A DNA stretch of 64,000 bases from Petunia secreta. Lineage: Eukaryota > Streptophyta > Magnoliopsida > Solanales > Solanaceae. Position numbers and translations under genes: made by a program. The first letter of the stretch is position 1. Every line of letters starts with the position of its first letter. Shown piece after piece: positions 35,194-45,624 of the stretch. The notes beneath the pieces were generated by a model, which saw nothing but the letters and a program-made list of their open reading frames with translations, was not told where the DNA came from and made no database searches. The stretch covers positions 28,932,501 to 28,996,500 of the forward strand of contig JARKIP010000065.1 of NCBI GenBank assembly GCA_029990175.1, read 5' to 3'.

Positions 35194-36326
35194 TGTACCT
35201 ACACAAGTAATAAACGTTAGCAAAACAACCTCACACACTCCCTCACTTGTGTTCACTCGGATCACTCGTTTGGTGGTGGTGGATATTTCACTCGACTTGT
35301 GGTCCAAAAGCTTCACGTAGATGAATAGCAATCCCCCAACTCAACCAAACTATTCACGAGTTAAGCACACTCTGGGGTGAGTGGAGTTAATGGGACTCAA
35401 TGAACGCTAGCACTTTGAAGTGAGGACTTGAGTTAAAAGGTTCTACGCTTCTCTTAGAATTCTACTCTCCTACCTAGGCACGAGTCACCTAAAACCAATT
35501 AAAGGGCAAGTACTAATCAAGTAGAACGGTTACTCAAAGTAGTACTAGCTAGATGTTATGCAATCAAACAAATGGGAATACTTACGAAAATCTACCCAAA
35601 ACAACACTTTCAGCACCCAGGAGGGGCGCCCAAGATGTGCAGTCAAACAGGCGGGGCGCCTGGGTCCAATGCAGAAAGTTTTTCCAGGCGGGGCGCCTGG
35701 CCTGAAGCTTTTCCCAACTCGATTCAAACTTATTTCAAGTTGAATTCTAAGCCACAAATCCGATGTTTTCAACTTGTTTTCACAATCCAATGATACCCAA
35801 AGCTGTTTTTGTTCTTCCTTAACAAAACCCAATTTAAATTTGTATCCAAACAATCAATCAAATCAAGGTTCAAGTCAAGAACTTCAAGAACACAAGGGTT
35901 TATCAAAAAGGGTTCAACAAGGATTGTGATTCATCAAACTTGGTGTTAAACATGTTTAAATCCCACAAAATTGGTACCAATTCGTTTCTTTTTCAGTGAA
36001 GATCAATCCCCATATCAAGATATCCATCCAACCCAAGAATCAAGCCAAAGTCGTCAAGAACAAGTTCATCAAGGGTTTAAGGAAAAATTGGGGTTTCAAT
36101 TTTTCAAACTTCACCAATCCAAGTAATTTTGGTACCCAAGTAACGGGAATTTAATCACGATCATGAATCCAACACACCAACAAATAACACCAACTTTTTG
36201 AATTTTTGAATTTTTCAATTTTTTTGTGATTTTTTGCAATAACTTCAACAACAAGAAATCTAAACAAACTAACCTAGGCACGAAGAATCAAGGGTCGGGG
36301 GTTCGTAGAAACGATACCCGAACCTT
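35194..36326 (-). other. C2 5' leader
   Basis: About 1.1 kb between the primer site and gag. It contains GGGGCGCC motifs (about 35622-35700) and AT-rich tracts, with no credible gene. Confidence 0.55.
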
Positions 36327-36338
36327 GCTCTGATACCA
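36327..36338 (-). other. C2 primer binding site (initiator tRNA-Met)
   Basis: Inverse gives TGGTATCAGAGC, 4 nt from the 5' LTR. Confidence 0.9.
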
Positions 36339-36342
36339 AAAC

Positions 36343-37120
36343 TGATAAGAATCAAACGCGGAAAGTAAAAGGATAAGAACGAGACGTAACTCGATCTCTA
36401 ATCCCAAGTAGCAACGGAGAATTTATTCCGTTACACCCCGAGAGAAGGACAAGAACACCTACGCTAAGCAACTACCCTCGAGCTAACGTGAGCACGCAAG
36501 TAAATTGGTCGGGGGGGGGGGGGAAAGGAAGTCATCTAGATCCGCTAGAAGAACAACAAGTCTCATAAACAAGGTTTCATTCAATACCAAGAGCTATGCT
36601 CATGTTCAATATTCATCAATCCTAAACTAAGTTCAAAATAGGCTAAGCATGGCTATTTATAGTGTTTCCCAAGCTTGCACAATGACTAAAATACCCTTAT
36701 TATTAAGGTTCACAACATAGGCCACGTAGGGCAAAATGGTAAAATAAACATAGGCCTTCACAGCTGGGAGGGGCGCCTGGGGTCTGGGAGGGGCGCCTAG
36801 ATTGGCCTTCAGTTGGGCGCCCAAGCTGGGAGGGGCGCCTGGGTCAGGCGGGCACCTGGCTAGGCGGGCGCCTGGGTGGGGCGCCTGGCTGGGCAGCCCG
36901 CCTGTGCAATTTGCACCTCCTATGCAGCGTGTTGGCCAGGCGGGGTGTCTGGCTCTGCTGTGCCACTTTCTTCCTTAGGCGTGAGGCCTAGTTTGATCAC
37001 CCGGAATGGCTTCCACTCGCTTCCTTCTTCGAGACCTCCTTCACCAAGTGTAAGTGGACTCCTTGGATCTCCTTAGCTTGGCTCCGTGTGAAGGGTCTTG
37101 TGGGGGTTTGGTTCTTATCA
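36343..37120 (-). repeat. C2 5' LTR
   Basis: 778 bp. It differs from the 3' LTR by a 13-G run (36511-36523) where the partner has 5 G, and by indels inside the GGGGCGCC array. Confidence 0.92.
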
Positions 37121-37125
37121 CTAGG

Positions 37126-38521
37126 TGCCTTTGGCTTGTTTGATACTGGTGGACTTGAACTTGTTGCATGAGCTATTTGTGGTGTCTTTTGGTTTTAAAT
37201 TGAGATGCATGCCTTAAAAAAATGGAACGACCCCCTTGAGATGCTTGAGTCCACTCACTTGACTTTGTTGTGAACCTTTGTGCATTAGTGCTTACTTTTC
37301 CACAAGTTGCACCCTGTTTGATTGATTGAGGGTTGTGATAGAGCCTTTTTGTGTAGACTGTGTGCAATGTGTGATGTGAGGCATATTCTATTTTATTCCA
37401 TGTTTGCATATTGGTGTCTAGAACTTGCCCTGTGTGTGTGCAAAGCGAAATCCTAGGTTTACTCTAGTCGGGAAATGATACAGGCCTTCTCTTGATTTGC
37501 CTACCCTTGTATACACCTTAGACTTGATTGTTGTGATCTCTTTGATCTTTTGTTGGCACACACACCGCAAGCCTACCCACTTATTCTAAATTGCTTTCTT
37601 TTGGCCCTTTACTCCTTAAGCACTTTAATTGATAATTGTATATTATTGTGAAGTTTGTGGTTGAAATATTGGAAGGTTTTTTAGTGGAACCAATGGGAGG
37701 AATATTTGATAATTGTGAAGTAGTTGAAGGAGCATTGGCAAGGTTTGGAAAGAATTGAATAGAAAAAGAAAAACAAATGAAAAAAAATTGGAAAAAGAAA
37801 AAAAAAAAAAAAGAGAAAAGAATATCCATCCTTGCTAGTGTTGTGCTTAAAAGAAAAAAATTGCTACGTGTTGAAAAAGGTGTGTGTGAAAGTTGTTGAT
37901 TGGGTGGCTTTGATGAGACTTGTGCTTAATTTGTATTGTGATGTATTAAAGTGTTTAGGGAGGTAGTCACTATTACCCATATGTATCCTGCCAGCCCCTT
38001 AGCCTACATTACAACCTTTTAAATTCCTAGTTAATCCCGACTGGAGTGAGCTTACATTAGTGGAATCCTACACTACGGGCAAGCCTATGGTGCATCGTGT
38101 GTGACATGTGAGCTTTTCATGAGAGTGAGTGAATTCCTTCTACGCTATTATACCCCTTCTATTCTTGATATTCATTGAGGTGTGTGATATTTGGGGACAC
38201 TCTCTTGCTTCATTGTTTGGTGAGGGCACATGGTTTGCATGAGATAGGTGAAGTCGAGGCTTCTTGGTTGAGTGGATAGGTGTGACTTTGTAGTAGCATG
38301 GTTGCAATGAGTTGAGTTGTGCATTTGAGTTGTCTTGGGGTGGTTGTTCTCATGTTTTTGAGGTCGTTATATTATTGGCATGTTTGTTGGACCCATAGTA
38401 GTCATGTATGCATTTGTTCAATGGTCGGTATCAACCATAGTCATAGGCAGACATGTTTTCCCTAGGTTGGGAAGTTATTTGCAATTGCTCGAGGGCGAGC
38501 AAAGGTTCAAGTGTGGTGTGG
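37126..38521 (+). other. P1 3' non-coding region (right part) and polypurine tract
   Basis: The remainder of P1 non-coding DNA, matching the inverse of M1 17855-19240. No gene is recognised; A-rich low complexity lies at 37750-37860. The sequence just before the LTR, AAGTGTGGTGTGG (about 38509-38521), is the likely plus-strand primer tract. Confidence 0.7.
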
Positions 38522-39861
38522 TGATGTCTGGAATTTTATGCCTATATTTCCTTAATATTTCCTCACGTTTGGATACTTTATTGCACGTTTTCTAGTTAAT
38601 GAATGTGATTTTGCACTGATTTTGTGTCGTGTGATTGTAGGTTGTTATGAAGTGCAATCGGAGCTTTAAAGAGCATGATCGAGCAAGACAAGATTGAATT
38701 TGGATTGAGGATTGGATCGAGCACACGAAGGCACGGAACGAAGCAAACTGCAAACGACGAAAGCAGGAATTTTGCATGGCGCAATTACTGGCGCGGGGCG
38801 CCCCAAAAGCGCCCACTTTTCTGGTGCATTTTTTAGCGCAGAGCATGGCTATTGCGTGCGAGATTCGATGGGTTCTGCTTGGTTTCACGCGGATTGAGGT
38901 GCGGGGCGCCAGCTATAGCGCCCCTGGAACGTTTTTGGATGTCCTGTTTCGTCTAGGCTTAGGTGTAACTTATTTCTAGGCTTTTGTAAACGCTATAAAT
39001 ACTCTTTTACTTCGTTTCGAAGGGGGTTCAGACTTTGGAGCAAATTGGAGAGCTCATAACATCTTGAACAAGGATTTTTCTTCCTTCCATTAATTTATTA
39101 GATCATTATTTCATCAATTCACTGTCTTGTAATTATGAGTATGCGTGGCTAAATCTTTCGTTTTAGGGTTAGAGTGAATTCATGAAAGTTGAGGTTTGAA
39201 TGTTGATTTCCATGAATTGAATTCCAATTATAGATTGTTTATTCTTTCTTGATCATAATTGTTTGATTATAACGGCCGAATAATTGAACACTATCTACGA
39301 TTCTTAAGTTGAACTCGACAGAGGGAATTTATGAACGCACATAAGAAAGAATAGGGCTTGATTGTGAACCTGGGCATCGGGGAATCAATTTGTGGGTAGG
39401 ATAGACATATACCTATTCACCTTGCTTAGCTAAATACAGAGTTCGTTAATGCGTTCATGTGATTCAACCTATAGACATATAGGTATTGGAGTAGTCTTCA
39501 TAAACCGTGAAGAATCGAAAGGTTTTCACTGGTACAATTAATCTGTTAGTTAGCAATCTTGGTACTTAAGAAGTCGAATCAATAGGATAACTCAACTGGA
39601 TTGTTCGTAACTTTGACCCTGGACCGTCTCATTAATACTGTTTACAACCAACTTTTGCTCCATTGTTTGAATTCACTTCTACCATTTTAATTACTATTCT
39701 TTAGTTAATAAAATCCTCACTATTGGAAAAAGATCCCTGAGTAGTTGTTAAGAAATTGTTTGTTAGGAGTCCAGTCTGAATAGTCCTCGTGGGAACGATA
39801 CTCTACTTATCACTTTATTACTTTTCGACCACGTATACTTGCGTGTGCGTTGAGAGCAACA
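38522..39861 (+). repeat. P1 3' LTR
   Basis: 1340 bp, TGATGTCTGG...TTGAGAGCAACA. It is diverged from the 5' LTR by roughly 4-5% over the first half by eye. Confidence 0.93.
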
Positions 39862-39866
39862 ACTTC

Positions 39867-41823
39867 CATGTTCTTGTTTGACACATTCAATCATAGAGCA
39901 TTCTTCAAATTATAAACCTTGAAAGTAATCTTTTCTCTCTAACAGTCATCTCTCCCAGCTCCATGTCAATAATTGCCTTTGAGGTGACTAAGAATGGTCT
40001 CCCCAAAATGATTGGAGCTTCTCGGTCCTCTTCATAATCTAGGACTACAAAATCAGCAGAGAATGTAAACTTACCAACTTTAAGTAACACATCCTCCAAC
40101 TTACCATCAGGGTGAGTAAGTGATCCATCTGCCATCCTAAGAGTAACCGAAGAGGGCTTGATTGCTCCTAGCCCTAACCTTTTGCAAACAGATAGAGGCA
40201 TAAGATTTATGCTCGCACCCAGATCACACAATGCACCAGTGATAATATGCCCTCCAATGGTGCAAGGAATAGTAAACCTCCCAGGATCTTGAAGTTTTGT
40301 AGGTAGCTTGCTCAAGATTGTGCTACACTCCTCGACTAACTCAACTGTATCTATCTCATGAGGCTTTTTCTTCTTTACTAAAATCTCTTTTAAGAACTTC
40401 ACAAAGGATGACATCAATTCAAACACATCAGTCAAAAGAATGTTAACTTGAAGCTCTTTCAACATGCTCACAAATTTTTGATACTGGGCCAAATCCTTCG
40501 ATGGTATAAGTCTCTGCGGGAATGGTGGAGGCGGCAGAGGTGCCTCCTTTCTCTCTTCTTTCTTCCTTACCTTCTCCACTTTTTCAACTTTTTCTATTTC
40601 AGATCTCTCCTCGGACTTGGCCATCAGCTCTCCACCTTCAATTAAAGTCACTGCAAGACATTGCTCAGGCCCTTTTTTAACAGTACTTATTTCTCCCACC
40701 AACTGCCCCAACTGGTGCTCCAGGTTCTTTTGAGTATTGGCAAGATCTTGTATGGCCTGTGCATGGGCTGCAGTGTCAGCTATCATTCTCTGCTGGCCCG
40801 CCATTATCTGCTTTAGCATATCTTCAACTGAATTGCTAATATGTTGTGGTGGAGCTGGAAGTGGGTGGTAATTATTTGGGGCTCTCGTATAGCCTTGATA
40901 ATAAACATTACCAAACTGATTTTGACCCTGCAACCTGTTTTGATTACCCCCGTAATAAACTGACTCTGGATTAGAGGAGCAAACCTCTGTAGCATGATCT
41001 TGACCACAAACCTCACAAAAACTCTTGAGTTGTTGCACTGGAGCCACTTGTTGTTGAGTCTTTCGCAGAGCTAGCTTGCTAATTTGATTGGAAATAGCAT
41101 CCATCTTCGCCCTCAGCTCTGAAACTACATCTAATTGAAGTACCCCAGCAGATTTCTGTGCAGTAGCCCTACCATCTCCCTGCCAGTCAGGATTGCTCTG
41201 TGAAAACTTATCCAGTAACTCATAAATCTGGTCAAAGTTTAAGGCCAGTACTTGGCCTCCAGCAGCAGAATCTACCACGATCTTAGTATGCGCAGTCAAC
41301 CCCTCCACAAAAGTATATGCAAGAACCTCATTGGATTGGTTGTGGTGTGGACAATCTCTATATAAAGCTTTAAACCGCTCCCAGACTGAATACAAAGACT
41401 CTCATTCTATCTGTCTGAAGGACATAATTTCATTCCTCACCCGGGCTGTCTTAGCAGATGGATAAAACTTAGCTAAGAACTTCTTAGCCAAATCATCCCA
41501 AGTAGTGATAGACCCAGACTTTTCAGCCTTTAACCACCTCTTTGCTGCCCCAATCAGTGAAAACGGGAACAATGTCAAGCGCACATAATCAATAGGAACT
41601 CCCGTCGGTATGTAAGTATCACTGATCTCTAAGAAATTTTGAATGTATTGCTGCGGATCTTCATGAAGTAATCCACTATATTGCCCAGTCACATGCAGCA
41701 AGTGAGTCATGCCGGACTTAATCTCAAAGTGACCGGTGATAGCGGGCTTAACTATGCTAGACGCTACCCCTCCAGCCTGGGGAGAGCAACATCTCGCACA
41801 GCTAAGGTGCGTTCTTCTGCCAT
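39867..41823 (-). pseudogene. M1 gag-pro, main part
   Basis: ATG at 41821-41823 opens the same protein as P1 gag-pro. The first break is a one-base loss in a G run near 41768. A TGA near 41400-41402 lies where P1 has GGA (…RQIEG…). A long frame then runs to 39905 through the Cys/His knuckle (CEVCGQDHATEVC) and the protease site CDLGASINLMPLSVC. A short deletion near 39930 shifts it just before the P1 insertion point. The role is capsid plus protease of a non-autonomous Athila-like element. It is more decayed than the P1 copy, as expected for the earlier insertion. Confidence 0.87.
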
Positions 41824-41940
41824 TCCTGTAGGTAAAGATCAAGCAGGACCTAATACCTGAAACATCACAAAACTCAAAATGAAAATTAAACCTGAATAGA
41901 TAATAAGTAATCGTTCAAAAAGAAATCCGTCAATTATTAG

Positions 41941-41958
41941 TCCCCGGCAACGGCGCCA
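41941..41958 (-). other. M1 primer binding site (tRNA-Asp)
   Basis: TCCCCGGCAACGGCGCCA, the inverse of the P1 primer site, 6 nt from the LTR. Confidence 0.85.
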
Positions 41959-41964
41959 AAAACT

Positions 41965-43299
41965 TGTTTCTCCCAGCACACACGCAAGTATATATGGTCG
42001 ACAAGTAATAAAGTGCTAAGTAAAGTATCGTTGCCACGAGGACTATTCAGACTGGACTCCTAACAAACAATTTCTTAACAACTACTCAAGGATCTTTTCC
42101 CAATAGTGAGGATTTTATTAACTAAAGAACAGTAATTAAAATGGTAAAAGTGAATTCAAACAATGGAGCAAAAGTTGGTTGTAAACAATATTAATGAGAC
42201 GGTCCAGGGTCAGAGTTACGAACAATCCAGTTGAGTTATCCTGTTGATTCCACTTCTTAAGTCCCAAGATTGCTAACTAACAGGTTAATTTTACCCATAA
42301 AAACCTTTCGATTCTTCACGGTCTATGCAGGCTACTCCAATCCCTATATGTCTATGGGTTGAATCACGTGCACGCATTAACGACTCTGTATTTAGCTAAG
42401 CAAGGTGAATAGGTATATGTCTATCCTACCCACAAATCGATTCCCTGATGCCCAGGTTCACAATCAAGCCCTATTCTTTCTTATGTGCGTTCATAAATTC
42501 CCTCTGTCGAGTTCAACCTAAAGACCGTCGATAGTGTTCAATTATTCGGCCGTTATAATCAAGAAAGAATAAACAATCTATAATAGGGATTTAATTCATG
42601 GAAATCAACATTCAAACCTCAACCTTCATGAATTCACTCTAACCCTAGAACGAAAGAATTAGCCACGCATACTCATAATCACAAGACAATGATTTGATGA
42701 AATAATGAAATAATGATGTAATAAATTAATGGAAGGAAGAAATACCCTTGTTCAAGATGTTATGAGCTCTCCAATTTGCTCCAAAATCTGAACTTCCCTC
42801 AAAAATGAAGTAAAAGAGTATTTATAGTGTTTACAAAACCCTAGCAATAAGTTACGCCTAAGCGTATACGAAATAGGGAGTCCAAAAACGCTCCAGGGGC
42901 ACTGTAGCTGGCGCCCCGCGCCTCGAAACGCGTGGAACCAAGTAGAACCGGTCAAATCTCGCACGCAATAGCCATACCCTGAGCCACAAAATGCGCCAGA
43001 AAGTGGGCGCTTTTGGGGCGCCCCGCGCCAGTAACCGCGTCAGGCCATTTTGGCTGCTTTCATCGTTCGCAGCTTGCTGCGTTCCGTGCCTTCGCGTGCT
43101 CGATCCAATCCTCAATCCAATTCCAACATTTTCTTGCTCCATCATGCTCTTTAAAGCTCCAATTGCACTTCATAACAACCTACACACATACGACATAAAA
43201 TCAGTGCAAAATCACATTCATCAACTAGAAAACGGGCGAATAAAGTACTCAAACATGAGGACATATTAAGGAAATATAGGCATAAAATGCCAAACATCA
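41965..43299 (-). repeat. M1 5' LTR
   Basis: 1335 bp, TGTTTCTCCC...GCCAAACATCA in plus-strand reading. It ends directly at the GGAGC duplication of the O1 target. Confidence 0.93.
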
Positions 43300-43304
43300 G
43301 GAGC

Positions 43305-43654
43305 AGTTGTTGATATATCTGGCAGTTTCAGAATCCTCGGTAAGCGCAGTACTGGTTCGAGAAGAAAAAGGTAAGCAACTTCCCATCTATTATATTAGCA
43401 AAGCTCTAATTGATGCGGAAAGACGCTACCAATCTTTGGAAAAATTAGCTCTAGCACTGGTAAATGCCGCTCGTAAGCTACGCCCTTATTTCCAAAGTCA
43501 TTCAATAGTTGTGGTAACAACCTTTCCTTTGCGAAATGTTTTACACAAACCCGAATTTTCAGGAAGGTTAGTAAAATGGGCTATAGAATTAAGTTAATTT
43601 GATATCACCTATCAACCTAGGGTAGCAATAAAATCACAAGCCCTAGCAGACTTC
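43305..43654 (+). pseudogene. O1 RNase H, continuation right of M1
   Basis: The O1 pol frame resumes exactly after the target duplication with LLIYLAVSESSVSAVLVREE, then YYISKALIDAERRYQSLEKL and HSIVVVTTFPLRNVLHKPEF. These are the Gypsy RNase H and connection blocks. An in-frame TAA (43595-43597) interrupts FSGRLVKWAIELS before the following DITYQPR lead-in. RNase H would degrade the RNA strand during cDNA synthesis. Confidence 0.87.
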
Positions 43655-44221
43655 GTGGCAGATTTTAGCGCTAATATATATCCTGAGGCAGAAGAGGATG
43701 CCGTTCTATATGCCGGGCAGGCTCCTGGCGCATGGACCCTATATACTGATGGCTCCTCGAGCGTCAAAGGGTCCGGTCTTGGACTTGTTCTCATCGCCCC
43801 ACCCGGAGAGACCGTCAGGCAGGCCATCAAGTTCCCGTTTATTACAAACAATGAGGCCGAATATGAGGCCGTTATTGCAGGATTGGAGCTAGCTCGAAGT
43901 TATGGAGCAAACATAATCAAGCTTAAGAGTGATTCTCAACTGGTAGTCAACCAGGTGACCGAAGGCTTCATTGCACGAGAATCCAGAATGCAAGTGTACC
44001 TTGCCCGTGTAAAAGAACTCCTGGCCCAGTTTGACGAGTGGGAGGCACTTCAAATTCCACAGGAAGAGAACCATGAAGCCGATGCTCTCGCGAATCTAGG
44101 GTCGGTGGCAGAAATGGGGGGCGGCCAGCTCTTCAGCTATCGTTCTACTATTTTACACGACCATAGACCGGGAAAAGTTCGAAGTCAACACCATCAACGC
44201 AACTTGGGACGGGCGGAATGA
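43655..44221 (+). pseudogene. O1 second (archaeal-type) RNase H
   Basis: In phase with the preceding RNase H. WTLYTDGSSSVKGSGLGLVL gives the first catalytic Asp, TNNEAEYEAVIAGLELARS the Glu, and LKSDSQLVVNQV the next Asp; HEADALANLG follows. A second RNase H between RNase H and integrase is diagnostic of the plant Tat/Ogre lineage. The catalytic residues look intact, but the frame is lost near 44125-44221 before integrase, so it cannot be joined to it in this copy. Confidence 0.85.
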
Positions 44222-44384
44222 AATCACGAACTATATTCTTCGTGGAACTCTACCTGTTGACACAAAAGCCGCTCGCAAGCTCAGAATAAAAGTTGCTCGG
44301 TATACAATCGTCATCGGCGATCTCTACCGCAAAAATTTTGCAGGATCCCTAGCAAAGTGCCTCGTACCGAATCAAATCAACTAC

Positions 44385-45446
44385 GTGACGATGGAGGTCC
44401 ATGAAGGCTGTTGTGGCAATCATTCTGGGGGTAAAGCATTAGCCCATAAATTGATTCGTGCAGGGTACTATTGGGATAAAATGGAGAAGGATACGAACGA
44501 GTTTGTCAAAAAATGCGACAAATGTCAGAGGTTCGCACATCTTCTTCATCAACCGGCAGAACTGCTCCACTCAATAATCTCCCCATGGCCCTTCATGAAA
44601 TGGGGAATGGACATAGTTGGTCCCCTTCTCGCGGCGCCAAGAGGAATGCACTTCTTGTTGATCATCACCGATTACTTCACCAAATGGGTCGAAGCAGCAG
44701 CATACACAAAAATACGGCAAACGGAGATCATTGACTTCCTTTGGCGATTTGTCGTGTGTCGCTTTGGAGCACCTAAGGAAATAGTCATGGACAACGACCC
44801 GCAATTCATCGGCCAGAAAGTGACTAGGTTCCTAGACGACCTGCACATCAAGAGAATTACTTCTTCTCCATACCATCCGGTTGCCAATGGACAAGCAGAA
44901 TCTACAAACAAAATAATCGTTGAATCTCTCAAGAAGCGCCTTGAGCAGGCCAAGGGATGTTGGGTAAAGGAGCTGCCTGGTGTACTATGGGCTTATCGCA
45001 CGACGATAAAAATGAGTACTGGAGAGACACCTTACTCATTGGTGTACGGTGCAGATGCCTTAATTCCAGTCGAAATCGGAGAACCCAGCTTACGGTATGC
45101 ACATGCCACTGAAGAGTCCAACTCGGTCAACCTCTTCGAAGAGCTGGATTTCCTCGAAGAGCGAAGGGAACTAGCACTCGTACGGGTAGTCGCCCAGAAA
45201 GAACGAATTGAACAATATTACAATCGGGGACTGCGCGTACGAAGTTTCCAGGTCGGAGATTTTGTACTGAGGAAGGTATCACATAACACACAGGAAGCGA
45301 ATGTAAGGAAGCTAGGCCCTAATTGGGAAGGTCCTTACAAAGTAATCGCTTCAGTCAGCAAGGGATCTTATCGCTTAGCACGACCAGATGGTTCGATTGT
45401 CCTAAACAGTTGGAACGTGATTCACCTTAAGGGGTACCACTTCTGA
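44385..45446 (+). CDS. O1 integrase, unbroken frame
   Basis: A 353-residue frame with a complete set of integrase signatures. The HHCC zinc finger is H6, H13, C44, C47. The DDE triad is D76 (GMDIVGP), D136 (MDNDPQF) and E172 (GQAESTN), with the canonical 35-residue spacing between D136 and E172. The usual Gly in DNGPQF is Asp here. The GPY/F module LGPNWEGPYKV is near the C-terminus, which ends WNVIHLKGYHF. The protein would integrate cDNA in the nucleus. In a living element it is part of the polyprotein, so the first methionine is not a native start. It is the only O1 domain group without a stop or frameshift. Confidence 0.9.
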   Translation: MTMEVHEGCCGNHSGGKALAHKLIRAGYYWDKMEKDTNEFVKKCDKCQRFAHLLHQPAELLHSIISPWPFMKWGMDIVGPLLAAPRGMHFLLIITDYFTKWVEAAAYTKIRQTEIIDFLWRFVVCRFGAPKEIVMDNDPQFIGQKVTRFLDDLHIKRITSSPYHPVANGQAESTNKIIVESLKKRLEQAKGCWVKELPGVLWAYRTTIKMSTGETPYSLVYGADALIPVEIGEPSLRYAHATEESNSVNLFEELDFLEERRELALVRVVAQKERIEQYYNRGLRVRSFQVGDFVLRKVSHNTQEANVRKLGPNWEGPYKVIASVSKGSYRLARPDGSIVLNSWNVIHLKGYHF

Positions 45447-45550
45447 GTGGTCAAACGGTCAGTTGTTTTCTTCCTACCTTTTACTTTTGTGGTAATTCTT
45501 ACTTTTATTATACTTCTTCTAAATGGTATTAACGGCCTAAACAAGGTCAG

Positions 45551-45624
45551 ATCTGTTTAGCTCAACTGGTAGAGCTCGAAGTTCTTCAACTTCGCGGCTG
45601 TGGGTTCAAATCCCACAACGGACA
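45551..45624 (+). tRNA. tRNA-Lys(CTT)-like sequence inside O1
   Basis: The 74 nt fold as a cloverleaf. Acceptor ATCTGTT pairs with AACGGAC (first pair mismatched, one G-T). D arm GCTC/GAGC, anticodon stem CGAAG/CTTCG, T arm GTGGG/CCCAC with loop TTCAAAT. A-box-like TAGCTCAACTGG and B-box-like GGTTCAAATCC are present. The anticodon loop TTCTTCAA has 8 nt, not 7, with CTT at the expected position, and no CCA is encoded. It lies 104 nt after the integrase stop. It could be a captured or decayed tRNA gene, or a tRNA-like RNA element; function is unknown. Confidence 0.5.

Larger units (their letters stand above)
29491..37120 (-). mobile_element. C2: chromovirus-like gag-pol LTR retrotransposon
   Basis: A 7630-bp minus-strand element with LTRs 29491-30281 and 36343-37120, an initiator-Met primer site at 36327-36338, and the target duplication CTAGG (29486-29490, 37121-37125). 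One long gag-pro-RT-RNase H frame (31398-34784) is followed by a broken integrase. The polyprotein C-terminus runs into the 3' LTR. The chromodomain-less end (SNTFNVCDLVPLDVGEDEVV, then GEDDKNQ) and the LTR overlap point to the CRM-like branch, but I hold the clade only moderately. By-eye LTR divergence is about 1.7% plus indels in the GC-rich repeats. Confidence 0.92.
20042..39861 (+). mobile_element. P1: second Athila-like gag-pro element, inserted inside M1
   Basis: Same family as M1 in the opposite orientation. LTRs 20042-21385 and 38522-39861, tRNA-Asp primer site 21392-21409, gag-pro 21530-23662, then about 2.0 kb of non-coding DNA split by C1 (24005-29218) and C2 (29491-37120). Target duplication ACTTC at 20037-20041 and 39862-39866. 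Without the insertions it is about 7.0 kb and lacks RT, RNase H and integrase, like M1. The insertion of one family member into another in inverted orientation creates long inverted repeats across the region. Confidence 0.95.
16511..43299 (-). mobile_element. M1: Athila-like gag-pro retrotransposon inserted in O1 pol
   Basis: A minus-strand element with LTRs 16511-17854 and 41965-43299, a tRNA-Asp primer site at 41941-41958 and gag-pro on the minus strand, split by P1 (20042-39861). After removal of P1 it is about 7.0 kb: LTR, gag-pro of about 2.1 kb, about 2.0 kb non-coding, LTR. No RT, RNase H or integrase is present, and the uninterrupted sister P1 has the same layout, so the absence is a family trait and not damage. 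It would depend on proteins of an autonomous Athila-type partner. By-eye LTR divergence (about 5-6% over roughly 780 bp) is higher than that of its host O1. Confidence 0.95.
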
